Positions 25,206-33,848 of a stretch of DNA of 64,000 nucleotides are shown here, in pieces. The DNA is from Bradyrhizobium sp. AUGA SZCCT0158 (lineage in GTDB: Bacteria > Pseudomonadota > Alphaproteobacteria > Rhizobiales > Xanthobacteraceae). Position 1 is the stretch's first letter; each line of letters begins with the position of its first letter. The notes under the pieces were generated by a model. The model did no database searches. It was not told the origin of the DNA and saw nothing but the letters and a program-made list of their open reading frames with translations. Both the position numbers and the translations under genes were made by a program. The stretch is taken from NCBI RefSeq assembly GCF_018130065.1, contig NZ_JAFCME010000012.1:62001-126000 (forward strand). Direction: 5' to 3'.

Positions 25206-26546
25206 TTATGCCCCCACGAAACGAACTTGCGGCTTTGCCAGTTCGCGGGGCAACAGCACCGATGCCACCGCGACGACATCGCGCGCGGATTTCCAGGCGC
25301 CGCCGCCGGCTGCCGGGCCGTTGGTATAGAGCGTTTCGACCTCGTTGCCGATCCTGACCGCCTCGCGCAGATTTTCCGTGCGCCCCGCGACCCGAACGCG
25401 CACTTCATAGGGCTCGTTCGCGCGGTTCGAGATTTCCGCGCCGTGCAGGGAATCGACGCCGACCAGCTCGAACCGCAACTCGCTGGACGCGACGCCGGTC
25501 AGTTTCAGCCGTTCGCGCACGATCTCCAGCGCGAGCCGGCCGCGCGCCAGCGCCCCGGGGCCGGCATAGGAAATCTGCCCTTCACCGATATAGCTGTCGA
25601 CATAGCCGACCGAGACTTTCAGCGTATCGGTTCGCTGGTGACCGCGCCCGCCACTGACGCGCACACGATCGGGCCCGATCTCCTCAATGGACACTTGCGA
25701 AAAATCCGCGACCACGTCCGGCTGGAAATACTGCCGTGGATCGTGCACCTCGTAGAGCAACTGCTCCTTGCAGGTCCGCGCCGTCACCGCCCCACCGGAA
25801 CCCGCAACCTTGGTGATGACGAGACTGCCGCCCTCGCCGACTTCACCGATCGGAAAACCGAGCCGCGCCAGATCCGGAACATCCTTGTAACCGGGATCGG
25901 CAAAATAGCCGCCGGTGATCTGCCCCGCACATTCCAGCAGATGCCCGGCAACGGTGCCCTGCCCGAGCAAATTCCAGTCGTCCATCGCCCAGCCGAAGGC
26001 GTGGATCATCGGCGCCAGGAACAGCGCCGGATCCGAAGCCCGCCCGGTGATGACGATATCTGCGCCTGATTTCAGCGCCTCTGCCATTGGCTCGGCGCCG
26101 AGATAGGCGTTCGCCGACAGCAAGCGGTTGCCGAGCTGCTTGATGGTGCCGTCGAATTCCATGATCGGCAGATCGCCGTCCTTGCAGGCGTCGAGCACGT
26201 CGTCACCGACGATGGCGGCGATCTTCAGCGCGGACAGCCCAAGCGACTTCGCGATCTCGGCGGTCCGGCGCGCGGCGGCTTCCGGATTGGCGGCGCCCAT
26301 ATTGGTGACGATCTTGATACCTTTGGCGGCACACTGCGGCAGCACCGCGCGCATCCGCTCCTCGAGCAGCGGATCGTAGCCGCCTTCCGGGTTTTTCATG
26401 CGCGCCTGTTGCGCCAACGCTACCGTGCGCTCGCCGAGGCACTCGAACACCAGGTACTGGATGTCGCCCTTTTCGGCGAGTTCAAGCGCGGGCTCGATGC
26501 GATCGCCCGAATAGCCGGCACCGGATCCTATTCGAATCGTTCGCAC
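25206..26546 (-). CDS. AtuA-like (DUF1446) family protein
   Basis: Protein of 446 residues of the acyclic terpene utilisation AtuA family (DUF1446). GAGYSGDRIEPALELAEKGD (residues 9-28), NMGAANPEAAARR and ITGRASDPALFLAPMIH are typical. AtuA is needed for citronellol and geraniol use in Pseudomonas, but its reaction is not settled, and many homologues lie in unrelated operons. No other atu genes (geranyl-CoA carboxylase, AtuD, AtuE) are seen, so terpene use is not supported. First gene of an operon with the small partner, amidase and DUF2848. Confidence 0.85.
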   Translation of the reverse strand: MRTIRIGSGAGYSGDRIEPALELAEKGDIQYLVFECLGERTVALAQQARMKNPEGGYDPLLEERMRAVLPQCAAKGIKIVTNMGAANPEAAARRTAEIAKSLGLSALKIAAIVGDDVLDACKDGDLPIMEFDGTIKQLGNRLLSANAYLGAEPMAEALKSGADIVITGRASDPALFLAPMIHAFGWAMDDWNLLGQGTVAGHLLECAGQITGGYFADPGYKDVPDLARLGFPIGEVGEGGSLVITKVAGSGGAVTARTCKEQLLYEVHDPRQYFQPDVVADFSQVSIEEIGPDRVRVSGGRGHQRTDTLKVSVGYVDSYIGEGQISYAGPGALARGRLALEIVRERLKLTGVASSELRFELVGVDSLHGAEISNRANEPYEVRVRVAGRTENLREAVRIGNEVETLYTNGPAAGGGAWKSARDVVAVASVLLPRELAKPQVRFVGA

Positions 26547-26750
26547 ATCGCCTCCATCGTCACCGCGGACATTCCGTGCGGCGCAATCAGCAACACCCTA
26601 GCGCGGGAAATCACTGGCATACAAGCGCTGTCGGCTTGCGGGAATGCGGCCATGCGACGGCGCCGCTGGACCGTTGACGCGGAATGGTCAAATGTCGCAT
26701 CAAGATCGCAACATGCGGGCCGAAGCCCGCCTCGAGGAGGAATGCCTGAT

Positions 26751-27164
26751 ATGGCAGAGCCAGCGCGCGCTAAACCGAAGCCGACCCCGGAAACCCAGCA
26801 TTTCTGGGACGGTACTGCGGCCGGCGAATTGCGCCTGCAGCGCTGCGACGCCTGCGCCAATGTCTATTTCCCGCCGCGCCCGTTCTGCCCGTCCTGCGCC
26901 TCGCGCAAGGTCAGCGTGTTCAAGGCGAGCGGCAAGGCCAGGCTTTACAGCTACGTCATCAACCATCGCCCCGCCGCGCCCGGCTTTACGCCGCCTTACG
27001 CGATCGCCGTCGTCGAGCTCGACGAAGGTCCGCGCATGATGAGCAACATCCTCGATTGTCCGCAGACGCCCGAAGCGCTCGTACTCGACATGAAGCTCGA
27101 GGTCGCCTTCGAGAAGCTCGACGACAAGATCACCCTTCCCCAGTTCCGTCCGGCGAAGGGCTAG
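26751..27164 (+). CDS. Zn-ribbon/OB-fold protein (DUF35 type)
   Basis: Acyl-CoA-associated small protein of 137 residues. The rubredoxin-like zinc knuckle is CDAC (residues about 33-36) and CPSC about 14 residues later, preceded by FWDGTAAGELRLQRC. The OB-fold follows, with YSYVINHRPAAPGFTPPYAIAVVEL (split across residues about 65-90). Such proteins form complexes with thiolase-like partners. The next gene is a thiolase 5 bases away. GAGGAGG lies 10 bases before the chosen ATG; another ATG three codons upstream sits too close to it. A GC hairpin with a CGAA loop lies immediately before the RBS. Confidence 0.88.
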   Translation: MAEPARAKPKPTPETQHFWDGTAAGELRLQRCDACANVYFPPRPFCPSCASRKVSVFKASGKARLYSYVINHRPAAPGFTPPYAIAVVELDEGPRMMSNILDCPQTPEALVLDMKLEVAFEKLDDKITLPQFRPAKG

Positions 27165-27169
27165 GCATC

Positions 27170-28309
27170 ATGCGCAGAAACCAGGTCGCCGTTGTCGGCG
27201 CTGCCGAGACCACCGAACTCGGCGTCATCCCCAACATGTCGCAGATCCAGCTTCATGCGGATGCGGCGCTCAACGCCATCGCCGATGCCGGGCTAAAGCT
27301 GTCCGACATCGACGGTATCGCCACGGCGGTGGAAACCCCGCAGCAGATCGCCCACTATCTCGGTATCAAGCCGACCTGGGTCGACGGCACCTCCGTCGGC
27401 GGCTGTTCGTTCATGCTACATGTCCGCCACGCCGCGGCCGCGATCGAGGCAGGCCTCTGCAAGACAGTACTGATCACGCACGCCGAGAGCGGCAAGTCGA
27501 TGATCGGAAAGCTGCCGCGCTCGACGCCGCCGGACAGCCTCAACGGCCAGTTCGAACAGCCGTTCGGCGTGTTCGGCCCGCCCAGCATGTTTCCGATACC
27601 CGTGCTGCGCTACATGAAGACTTACGGCATTACCCATGAGCAGATCGCCATGGTCGCGGTGGTGCAGCGCGAATGGGCCGCGAAGAATCCCCGCGCCACC
27701 ATGAAGGCGCCGATCACCGTCGAGGACGTGCTGAACTCGAAGATGATCGCCTATCCGTTCCGCATCCTGCAGTGCTGCCTCGTCACCGACGGCGGCGGCG
27801 CGCTAATCCTCACGTCAGCCGACCGCGCCAAGGATTTCCCGAACAAGCCGGTCTATATCCTCGGCACCGGCGAGAGCGTGGAAACGCCGATGGTCAGCCA
27901 GATGGAGACTTTCAACTCCTCGCGCGCCTTCACGACCGCGGGACCGCTCGCCTTCAAGGAGGCCGGCATCGCCCACAAGGACGTCGATCATCTGATGATC
28001 TACGACGCCTTTGCGCATCTGCCGCTGTTCGGTCTCGGCGATCTCGGCTTCATGCCGCACGAAGAAACCGGCAAGTTCATCGCCGAGGGCAACACGCGCC
28101 CCGGCGGCAAGCTGCCGCTCAACACCAATGGCGGGGGCCTGAGCTACATGCATTCGGGCATGTACGGCATGTACGCACTGCAGGAGAGCGTCCGGCAAAT
28201 GCGCGGCATCGCGCCGGCCCAGGTCAAGGACGCGAGGATATCGGTGTGCCACGGCGTCGGCGGCATGTTCGCGGCATCAGGCACGATCATTTTTACGAAC
28301 GAGAAGTGA
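27170..28309 (+). CDS. Thiolase-like / lipid-transfer-type acyl-CoA enzyme
   Basis: Thiolase-superfamily protein of 379 residues, SCP2-thiolase branch. Cys79 (VGGCSFM) aligns with the acyl-accepting cysteine; GGGLSYMHSGMYG carries the histidine; CHGVGGMFAASG is the C-terminal cysteine/glycine block. It may cleave a 3-ketoacyl-CoA or, with the DUF35 partner, act as a retro-aldolase like Ltp2 in steroid side-chain degradation. The presence of the cysteine favours a thiolytic reaction. The gene starts 5 bases after the DUF35 gene, so the two subunits are translated together. Confidence 0.85.
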   Translation: MRRNQVAVVGAAETTELGVIPNMSQIQLHADAALNAIADAGLKLSDIDGIATAVETPQQIAHYLGIKPTWVDGTSVGGCSFMLHVRHAAAAIEAGLCKTVLITHAESGKSMIGKLPRSTPPDSLNGQFEQPFGVFGPPSMFPIPVLRYMKTYGITHEQIAMVAVVQREWAAKNPRATMKAPITVEDVLNSKMIAYPFRILQCCLVTDGGGALILTSADRAKDFPNKPVYILGTGESVETPMVSQMETFNSSRAFTTAGPLAFKEAGIAHKDVDHLMIYDAFAHLPLFGLGDLGFMPHEETGKFIAEGNTRPGGKLPLNTNGGGLSYMHSGMYGMYALQESVRQMRGIAPAQVKDARISVCHGVGGMFAASGTIIFTNEK

Positions 28310-28321
28310 CGATGAGCCGAC

Positions 28322-28457
28322 CTTCCCTGCTCCCTCGCCCCGCCCTTGCGGGGAGAGGGTCGGGTGAGGGGCTCCCTCGGCAAAGTCGGACTCGCGGAGA
28401 GTCCCCCTCACCCGGATTGCTTCGCAATCCGACCTCTCCCCGCAAGCGGGGCGAGGT
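28322..28457. repeat. Palindromic repeat family F, copy 2
   Basis: CTCGCCCCGCCCTTGCGGGG at one end pairs with CCCCGCAAGCGGGGCGAGG at the other. GTCGGGTGAGGGG and CCCCTCACCCGGATTG form inner arms. It separates the thiolase and SDR genes and could attenuate expression of the latter. Confidence 0.85.
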
Positions 28458-28484
28458 AAGAACAAACAGCATCGGAGAACCACC

Positions 28485-29399
28485 ATGACCAAATCACTGC
28501 AGGACAAAGTCATCATCGTCACCGGCGCTGGCCGCGGCATCGGCAGGGAGATCGCCCTGCTCTGCGCCGCCGAAGGGGCAAAGGTCGTGGTCAACGATCC
28601 CGGCGTTGCCGCCGACGGCGCGGGCAACAGCGCAGCTCCCGCAGAGGAAGTGGTGGAAGAGATCAAGAAGCGCGGCGGCACGGCCGTGGCCAATTTCGAG
28701 TCGGTGGCGGACGCGATCCCCGCGAGCAAGATCGTGAAGACGGCGACCGATCATTTCGGCCGGCTTGACGGTGTCGTCAACAATGCCGGCATCCTGCGCG
28801 ACATGATCTTCCATAAAATGAGCGTCGAAGCCTTTGAATCCGTCATCAAGGTGCATCTGATGGGCTCGTTCTATGTCAGCCACGCCGCGGCACGACTGTT
28901 CCGCGAACAGGAGAGCGGCTCCTTCGTGCACTTCACCTCGACCTCTGGGCTGATCGGCAATTTCGGCCAGGCCAATTACGCGGCCGCCAAGCTCGGCATC
29001 GTCGGCCTGTCCAAGTCGATCGCGCTCGACATGGGCCGCTTCAACGTCCGCTCGAACTGCGTCTCGCCGTTCGCCTGGACCCGCATGATCGGCACCATCC
29101 CGACCGAAACCGATGCCGAGAAAGCGCGCGTCGAGAAGATCAAGCAAATGGGCCCGGAGAAGATCGCGCCGGTCTGCGCGCACCTGCTCAGCGACGACGC
29201 CAAGGACGTGACCGGACAGATTTTTGGCGTGCGCATGAACGAGATCTTCCTGTTCGGCCAGCATCGTCCGGTGCGCTCGGTTCACCGCGGCGAAGGCTGG
29301 ACGCCGCAGACCATCGCCGAGCACGGCATGCCGGCGCTGAAGGGATCGTTCTCCAAGCTCGACCGTTCCGCGGACGTTTTCACCTGGGATCCGATCTAA
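28485..29399 (+). CDS. SDR-family 3-hydroxyacyl-CoA dehydrogenase-like enzyme
   Basis: Short-chain dehydrogenase of 304 residues resembling the dehydrogenase domain of peroxisomal multifunctional enzyme 2. The Rossmann motif TGAGRGIGRE starts near residue 14, followed by VVNDPGVAADG, which suggests an acidic residue and NAD use. NNAGILRDM is present and the catalytic set is Ser-x-Tyr-AAA-Lys (TSTSGLIGNFGQANYAAAK). The C-terminal extension past residue 240 is typical of the MFE-2 type. GGAGAAC precedes the ATG. It would supply the beta-oxidation step before the thiolase, and lies in the same direction behind a repeat. Confidence 0.87.
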   Translation: MTKSLQDKVIIVTGAGRGIGREIALLCAAEGAKVVVNDPGVAADGAGNSAAPAEEVVEEIKKRGGTAVANFESVADAIPASKIVKTATDHFGRLDGVVNNAGILRDMIFHKMSVEAFESVIKVHLMGSFYVSHAAARLFREQESGSFVHFTSTSGLIGNFGQANYAAAKLGIVGLSKSIALDMGRFNVRSNCVSPFAWTRMIGTIPTETDAEKARVEKIKQMGPEKIAPVCAHLLSDDAKDVTGQIFGVRMNEIFLFGQHRPVRSVHRGEGWTPQTIAEHGMPALKGSFSKLDRSADVFTWDPI

Positions 29400-29412
29400 G
29401 CCGCGACAACAC

Positions 29413-29441
29413 AGGGTGGGCAAAGACGCTTTGCCCACCCT
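29413..29441 (+). terminator. Perfect hairpin after the SDR gene
   Basis: Arms AGGGTGGGCAAAG and CTTTGCCCACCCT form a 13-bp stem with a three-base ACG loop, 13 bases after the stop. No clear T-tract follows. It is probably a transcript end or stabiliser for the DUF35-thiolase-SDR operon. Confidence 0.6.
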
Positions 29442-29574
29442 CCAAAGCTGGCCCGGCTCCCGGCATAAGGACGCTACTTCCGCTTCATCCCCAGGTTGTT
29501 CGAGCGAAACTCGCCTGCTTTACGCCCAATTGCGGGCACATGATTTCCTTCCAACGAAAAACTGGGAGGAAAAA

Positions 29575-30744
29575 ATGACAACTCCGCTACCCCAACCTTA
29601 CTCCGCTGACACCAAGGCGAACGGACTGGATCGCCGCGCGCTCTTGCGCGGTGCAACCGTGCTGGCCACCACGGCCGTAACCATGACAGCGGCCTCCGCG
29701 GCAAGCGTAGCCCCCTTAGGCCAAACGGGCGTCCCAACCCCGTCAACCGGCCCGCTGCCCCTGGGTCCGCTACCCGGGGCCCGCTATCCGGATGCCCGCC
29801 TTGAGTCGATGAAAAAGAAGGGGGTCTCGTTCGGGCCTACCGGTTTCCCGGCCTTTGCCGGCACCATGGCCGTCGAGCGCGTCGCAACCGGCTTCCGCTG
29901 GGCCGAGGGGCCGGTTTACTTCCCGGCCGGCCGCTACGTGCTGTTCTCCGACATTCCCAACAACCGCATCATGCGCTTCTCGGAGGATGACGGTCACGTC
30001 AGCGTCTACCGCCAACCATCGATGAATTCGAACGGCAACACCATCGATCGGGAAGGACGCCTGATCACCTGCGAACATAGCGGCCGGCGGGTCACCCGGA
30101 CCGAACTCGACGGCTCGATCACCATCATCGCCGACAAGTACAATGGCAAGAAGCTGAACTCGCCGAACGACGCGGTCGTCGCGGCCGATGGTTCGATCTG
30201 GTTCTGCGATCCGGCCTACGGCATCGGCGGCTTCTATGAGGGCATCAAGGCCGATGCCGAGCAGGACAAGAAGAACGTCTACCGGGTCGATCCGAAATCC
30301 GGCGACATCAAGATGGTCGTCGACGATTTCGTGCAGCCGAACGGCCTTTGCTTCTCGCCCGACGAGAAGAAGCTCTATATCTGCGATACCGGCTTCACCG
30401 ACGGGCCGGACAACCCGTCGCATATCCGCGTGTTCGATGTGGATCTCGCGGGCGGAAAACTCTCGAACAGCAAGGTGTTTGCGGACATGCCCAAGCCCAG
30501 CATTACCGACGGGCTGCGCTGTGACACCGCCGGGCGTCTTTGGTGCTCCGTGGGTTGGGGCGATCCGAACGAGGACGGCGTGCGCTGCTACATGCCTGAC
30601 GGCGATCTGCTCGGCAAGATCCACATCCCGGAGACGGTTGCAAACTTGTGCTTCGGCGGCATGCAGCGTAACCGGCTCTACATCTGCGGCTCGTCATCGC
30701 TCTACGCCGTCTACACCAGTGCGCAAGGCGCCATGAAGCCGTAA
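29575..30744 (+). CDS. Tat-exported SMP-30/gluconolactonase-like protein
   Basis: Six-bladed beta-propeller of the SMP-30/gluconolactonase/LRE family, 389 residues. A twin-arginine signal (DRRALLRGATVLATTA, from residue 19) and an Ala-rich region mark export through Tat. Propeller and metal-site signatures are GFRWAEGPVYFP, CEHSGRRVTR, NSPNDAVVAADGSIWFCDP and FVQPNGLCFSPDEKKLYICDTG. A lactonase acting on sugar or other lactones in the periplasm is the likely role, but the substrate is open. GGGAGGA precedes the ATG. The gene has a 175-base upstream gap with a hairpin and so may have its own promoter. Confidence 0.85.
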   Translation: MTTPLPQPYSADTKANGLDRRALLRGATVLATTAVTMTAASAASVAPLGQTGVPTPSTGPLPLGPLPGARYPDARLESMKKKGVSFGPTGFPAFAGTMAVERVATGFRWAEGPVYFPAGRYVLFSDIPNNRIMRFSEDDGHVSVYRQPSMNSNGNTIDREGRLITCEHSGRRVTRTELDGSITIIADKYNGKKLNSPNDAVVAADGSIWFCDPAYGIGGFYEGIKADAEQDKKNVYRVDPKSGDIKMVVDDFVQPNGLCFSPDEKKLYICDTGFTDGPDNPSHIRVFDVDLAGGKLSNSKVFADMPKPSITDGLRCDTAGRLWCSVGWGDPNEDGVRCYMPDGDLLGKIHIPETVANLCFGGMQRNRLYICGSSSLYAVYTSAQGAMKP

Positions 30745-30753
30745 ATCACCGCA

Positions 30754-30832
30754 GTCATTCCGGGGCGACGCGAAGCGTCGAACCCGGAATCTCGAGGTTC
30801 CGGGTTCGCGCTTGCGCGCGCCCCGGAACGAC
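30754..30832. repeat. Palindromic repeat family E, copy 1
   Basis: Begins GTCATTCCGGGGCG and ends CGCCCCGGAACGAC, with a central inner palindrome around CCCGGAATCTCGAGGTTCCGGG (22 bases, near-perfect; given here in two parts: CCCGGAATCTC and GAGGTTCCGGG). It fills a convergent gap between the SMP-30 and ppc genes. Confidence 0.85.
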
Positions 30833-30846
30833 GGTGATCGAACTCC

Positions 30847-33630
30847 CTACCCGCTATTCCTCAACCCCGCCGAAATCCCGTTGATGGTGATCTGAATGCC
30901 GCGAAGTACCTGCTCGTCGGGGTTTTGCGCGCGGTGCTCCTTCAGCAATTCCACCTGCACGTGGTTCAGTGGGTCGAGATAGGGAAAGCGGTTGCGGATC
31001 GAGCGTTCGAGCAGCGGGTTACTCTGCAGCAAACGGTCCTGTTGCATGATCTTCAGCAGCAGATCGATGCAGCTATGCCATTCTTCGCGGATGCGGCTGA
31101 AAATCTTCTCGCGCAGCGCCACGTCGGGCACCAGTTCGGCGTAGCGGGAGGCGATCGCGATCGAGCTCTTGGCCAGCACCATGTCCATATTCGACAGCAA
31201 CATCCGAAAGAACGGCCATTCGCGATAGAGCTCCTGCAGGAAGGGCATGCCCTGCTCGGGATGCTCTGCGATCCAGGTCTCGACCGCGCTGGCAAAGCCG
31301 TACCAGCCCGGCAGCATCAGGCGACATTGCGCCCAGCTGAACACCCAGGGGATGGCGCGCAAATCCTCGATCTCGCGGGTTTTCTTGCGTGAGGCCGGAC
31401 GGCTGCCAATGTTGAGCGTGGCAATCTCGTTGATGACGGTGGAGCCCCAGAAGTAGTCGGCGAAGCCCTCGGTCTCATAGACCAGCCCGCGATAGGCCCT
31501 GAAGGCCAGCGCGGACAATTCCTCCATCGCCTTCAGATATTCGGCGCGCGGCGCGCTGTGCTTCGGCTGCAGCAGGCTCGCCTCCAGCGTCGCCGCCGTC
31601 AGAATTTCCAGATTATTGCGGCCGACCTCGGCGTTGGAATATTTGCTGGAGATGATCTCGCCCTGCTCGGTGATGCGGATCTGGCCGTTCACCGCGCCGC
31701 CGGGCTGCGCGATGATCGCGTCATAGCTCGGCCCGCCACCGCGGCCGACCGATCCGCCGCGGCCGTGGAACAGCCGCAGCCGGACGTGGTGGCGTTCGAA
31801 CACCTCGATCAGGCCGATTTCAGCCTTGTAGAGTTCCCAGCCCGAGGTGACGAAGCCGCCGTCCTTGTTGCTGTCGGAATAGCCGAGCATCACTTCCTGA
31901 ATCGCTCCGCGACTGTCGACCAGTTTGCGGTAATCGTGCAGCGACAATATGCGGTCCATGACGCCGCTGGAGCCCTGAAGATCCTCGATGGTCTCGAACA
32001 GCGGCACGATGTTGATCGCGCAACGGCCCGAGGGGCGAACGAGGCCGGCTTCCTTCAGAAGCAGCGCGACCTCCAGCATGTCGGACACCCCCTTGCACAT
32101 GGAGATGATGCACTGGGGGATAGCGGCGGAACCATAGCGGGCATGCGCCTCGGCGGCCGCATGGAACAGCGCGAGTTCGCCGATCGTTTCCTCGCTGTAC
32201 TTCACAAAAGCCGACGTCAGCGGACGCGCATTGCCAAGCTCCTTGACGAGCAAGGCGATCCGCGCCTCCTCAGTCAATGCCAGATAGGACATGCCGGGCA
32301 TCGCCGCGTCGATCAGCTCTGCAACGGTACGTTCGTGCACGGCCGAATTTTGCCTGATGTCGAGGCTCGCCAGGTGGAAACCGAAGCAATCCACGGCCCG
32401 GCGCAACAGGCGCAGCCGACCGCGCGCAATCACGCCGGAATTGTTCGAGATCAGCGAGCGATAGAGGATATCGAGATCGGCCTTGAATTCCGCGACATCG
32501 GCATAGGGCGCGGCCTCGCCGACCGCCGGACGTCTGGTCTCCACGTCCAGCCTTGTCGCGGTCGCGGTGAGGCGCGCGTAGATGCCGGATACCGCAAGAC
32601 GATAGGGCTCGCCGCTTCGGTGCGGCGACTTATCCGGCGAACGCTCCGCAAGGACACGCAAATCCTTGGAAACATCGGCCAGATGCGCCGCCATCGACAG
32701 TTCGGCGCCGAGCAGATGCAATTCCTCCAGATAAAACCGCAGCACCCGGCTGGACTGCAATTTCAGCGTCCCGCGCACCACGTCGGCGGTCACGAACGGA
32801 TTGCCGTCGCGATCGCCGCCGATCCAGCTTCCGATCTTGAGAAACGAAGCCAGTTCGCCCCTTGAGCTGTCGCCCTCGTTCAGCCGGTCCTCCAGCGCGC
32901 AATGCAGCCGCGGCACCTCATGCAGGAACGTGTAGTCGTAGAACGACAGGCCATTGGCGACCTCGTCGAGCACCGTGAGCTTGGTCCGGCGCAACAGGTT
33001 GGTCTTCCACAACGTCAGTACCGCGCGGCGCAATTGCTCGTCGCTCGCCTCGATCTCATCCGGCGTCAGTTGCACCCGCTCCTTGCGGTCGAGCAGCGCG
33101 GCGATTTCCATTTCGCGATCGATCGTGCTCTTGCGGCGGACTTCGGTGGGATGGGCCGTGAGGACCGGACTGACCTGGGCGCTTGCGAAAAACTTGCGCA
33201 GATCGGCGGCGCTGATTCCGACCGTGCGCGCGTGCGCCAGGGTCTGGGCCAGCATGCTGGCGCGCGGCGCCCCGCCGGGCTCGGTCCGCGCCCGCATCTG
33301 GCGGATGTTGTTCTGGTCCTCGGCAATGTTGGCCAGATGCGAAAAATAGCTGAAGGCGCGCACGATCCGCACCGTCTGGCTGATCGACATGCTGTCGAGG
33401 ATCTGCTCGAGCTCGCGCCGCGCCGGCTTGTCGTCGTCGCGGTGGAACCGGATCGAGGTCTGCCGGATGCGCTCGACCAGGTCGAAGACGTCGGCGCCCT
33501 CCTGGTCACGCACGGTATCGCCGAGAATGCGCCCGAGCAGCCTGATATCGGTCCGCAACCGGGCGTCCTCCGCGTCTTCGACGCGATTGGCACGGACTTC
33601 GGGATCGGAAGGCACGGTCTGGGGTGACAT
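30847..33630 (-). CDS. ppc: Phosphoenolpyruvate carboxylase
   Basis: Full-length PEP carboxylase of 927 residues, replenishing oxaloacetate from PEP and bicarbonate. His160 in [12 protein letters not shown] is the catalytic histidine. [13 protein letters not shown] is the mobile loop, and the [18 protein letters not shown] and [15 protein letters not shown] blocks are diagnostic. The C-terminus ends [11 protein letters not shown], a variant of the family's NTG-type end. It is transcribed alone, with a gap of over 200 bases upstream that contains a family C repeat and presumably the promoter. The N-terminal 25 residues are charged and variable. Confidence 0.97.
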   Translation of the reverse strand: MSPQTVPSDPEVRANRVEDAEDARLRTDIRLLGRILGDTVRDQEGADVFDLVERIRQTSIRFHRDDDKPARRELEQILDSMSISQTVRIVRAFSYFSHLANIAEDQNNIRQMRARTEPGGAPRASMLAQTLAHARTVGISAADLRKFFASAQVSPVLTAHPTEVRRKSTIDREMEIAALLDRKERVQLTPDEIEASDEQLRRAVLTLWKTNLLRRTKLTVLDEVANGLSFYDYTFLHEVPRLHCALEDRLNEGDSSRGELASFLKIGSWIGGDRDGNPFVTADVVRGTLKLQSSRVLRFYLEELHLLGAELSMAAHLADVSKDLRVLAERSPDKSPHRSGEPYRLAVSGIYARLTATATRLDVETRRPAVGEAAPYADVAEFKADLDILYRSLISNNSGVIARGRLRLLRRAVDCFGFHLASLDIRQNSAVHERTVAELIDAAMPGMSYLALTEEARIALLVKELGNARPLTSAFVKYSEETIGELALFHAAAEAHARYGSAAIPQCIISMCKGVSDMLEVALLLKEAGLVRPSGRCAINIVPLFETIEDLQGSSGVMDRILSLHDYRKLVDSRGAIQEVMLGYSDSNKDGGFVTSGWELYKAEIGLIEVFERHHVRLRLFHGRGGSVGRGGGPSYDAIIAQPGGAVNGQIRITEQGEIISSKYSNAEVGRNNLEILTAATLEASLLQPKHSAPRAEYLKAMEELSALAFRAYRGLVYETEGFADYFWGSTVINEIATLNIGSRPASRKKTREIEDLRAIPWVFSWAQCRLMLPGWYGFASAVETWIAEHPEQGMPFLQELYREWPFFRMLLSNMDMVLAKSSIAIASRYAELVPDVALREKIFSRIREEWHSCIDLLLKIMQQDRLLQSNPLLERSIRNRFPYLDPLNHVQVELLKEHRAQNPDEQVLRGIQITINGISAGLRNSG

Positions 33631-33741
33631 GGCTTGCTACTCCAGAGGGCTTGCCCGGCAAGTTCTGGAGTGTGCAAGTTTTTTGCCGCAGTGCAAGATA
33701 AAGATGGAGGCGGTGCAAGCCCAACGACTTTCACCCACCAA

Positions 33742-33842
33742 CCTCATCCTGAGGAGCGGTGTCTTCGCCGCGTCTCGAAGGATGGCCGCATCGGGGGCCT
33801 GCATGGTTCGAGACGCGCCGTTGGCGCTCCTCACCATGAGGG
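33742..33842. repeat. Palindromic repeat family C, copy 2
   Basis: Same ends as copy 1 (CCTCATCCTGAGGAGC and GCTCCTCACCATGAGG) with GTCTCGAAGGATGG and CATGGTTCGAGACG inside. It ends 6 bases from the stop codon of the acyl-CoA synthetase gene. Confidence 0.88.
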
Positions 33843-33848
33843 GCTGGG

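Noticed and set aside
25206-26546. Citronellol/geraniol (atu) catabolic locus
   Set aside because: Only the AtuA-like protein is present; geranyl-CoA carboxylase and the atu dehydrogenases are missing.
31558-32865. 435-codon plus-strand open frame opposite ppc
   Set aside because: Shadow of PEP carboxylase, which is intact on the minus strand.
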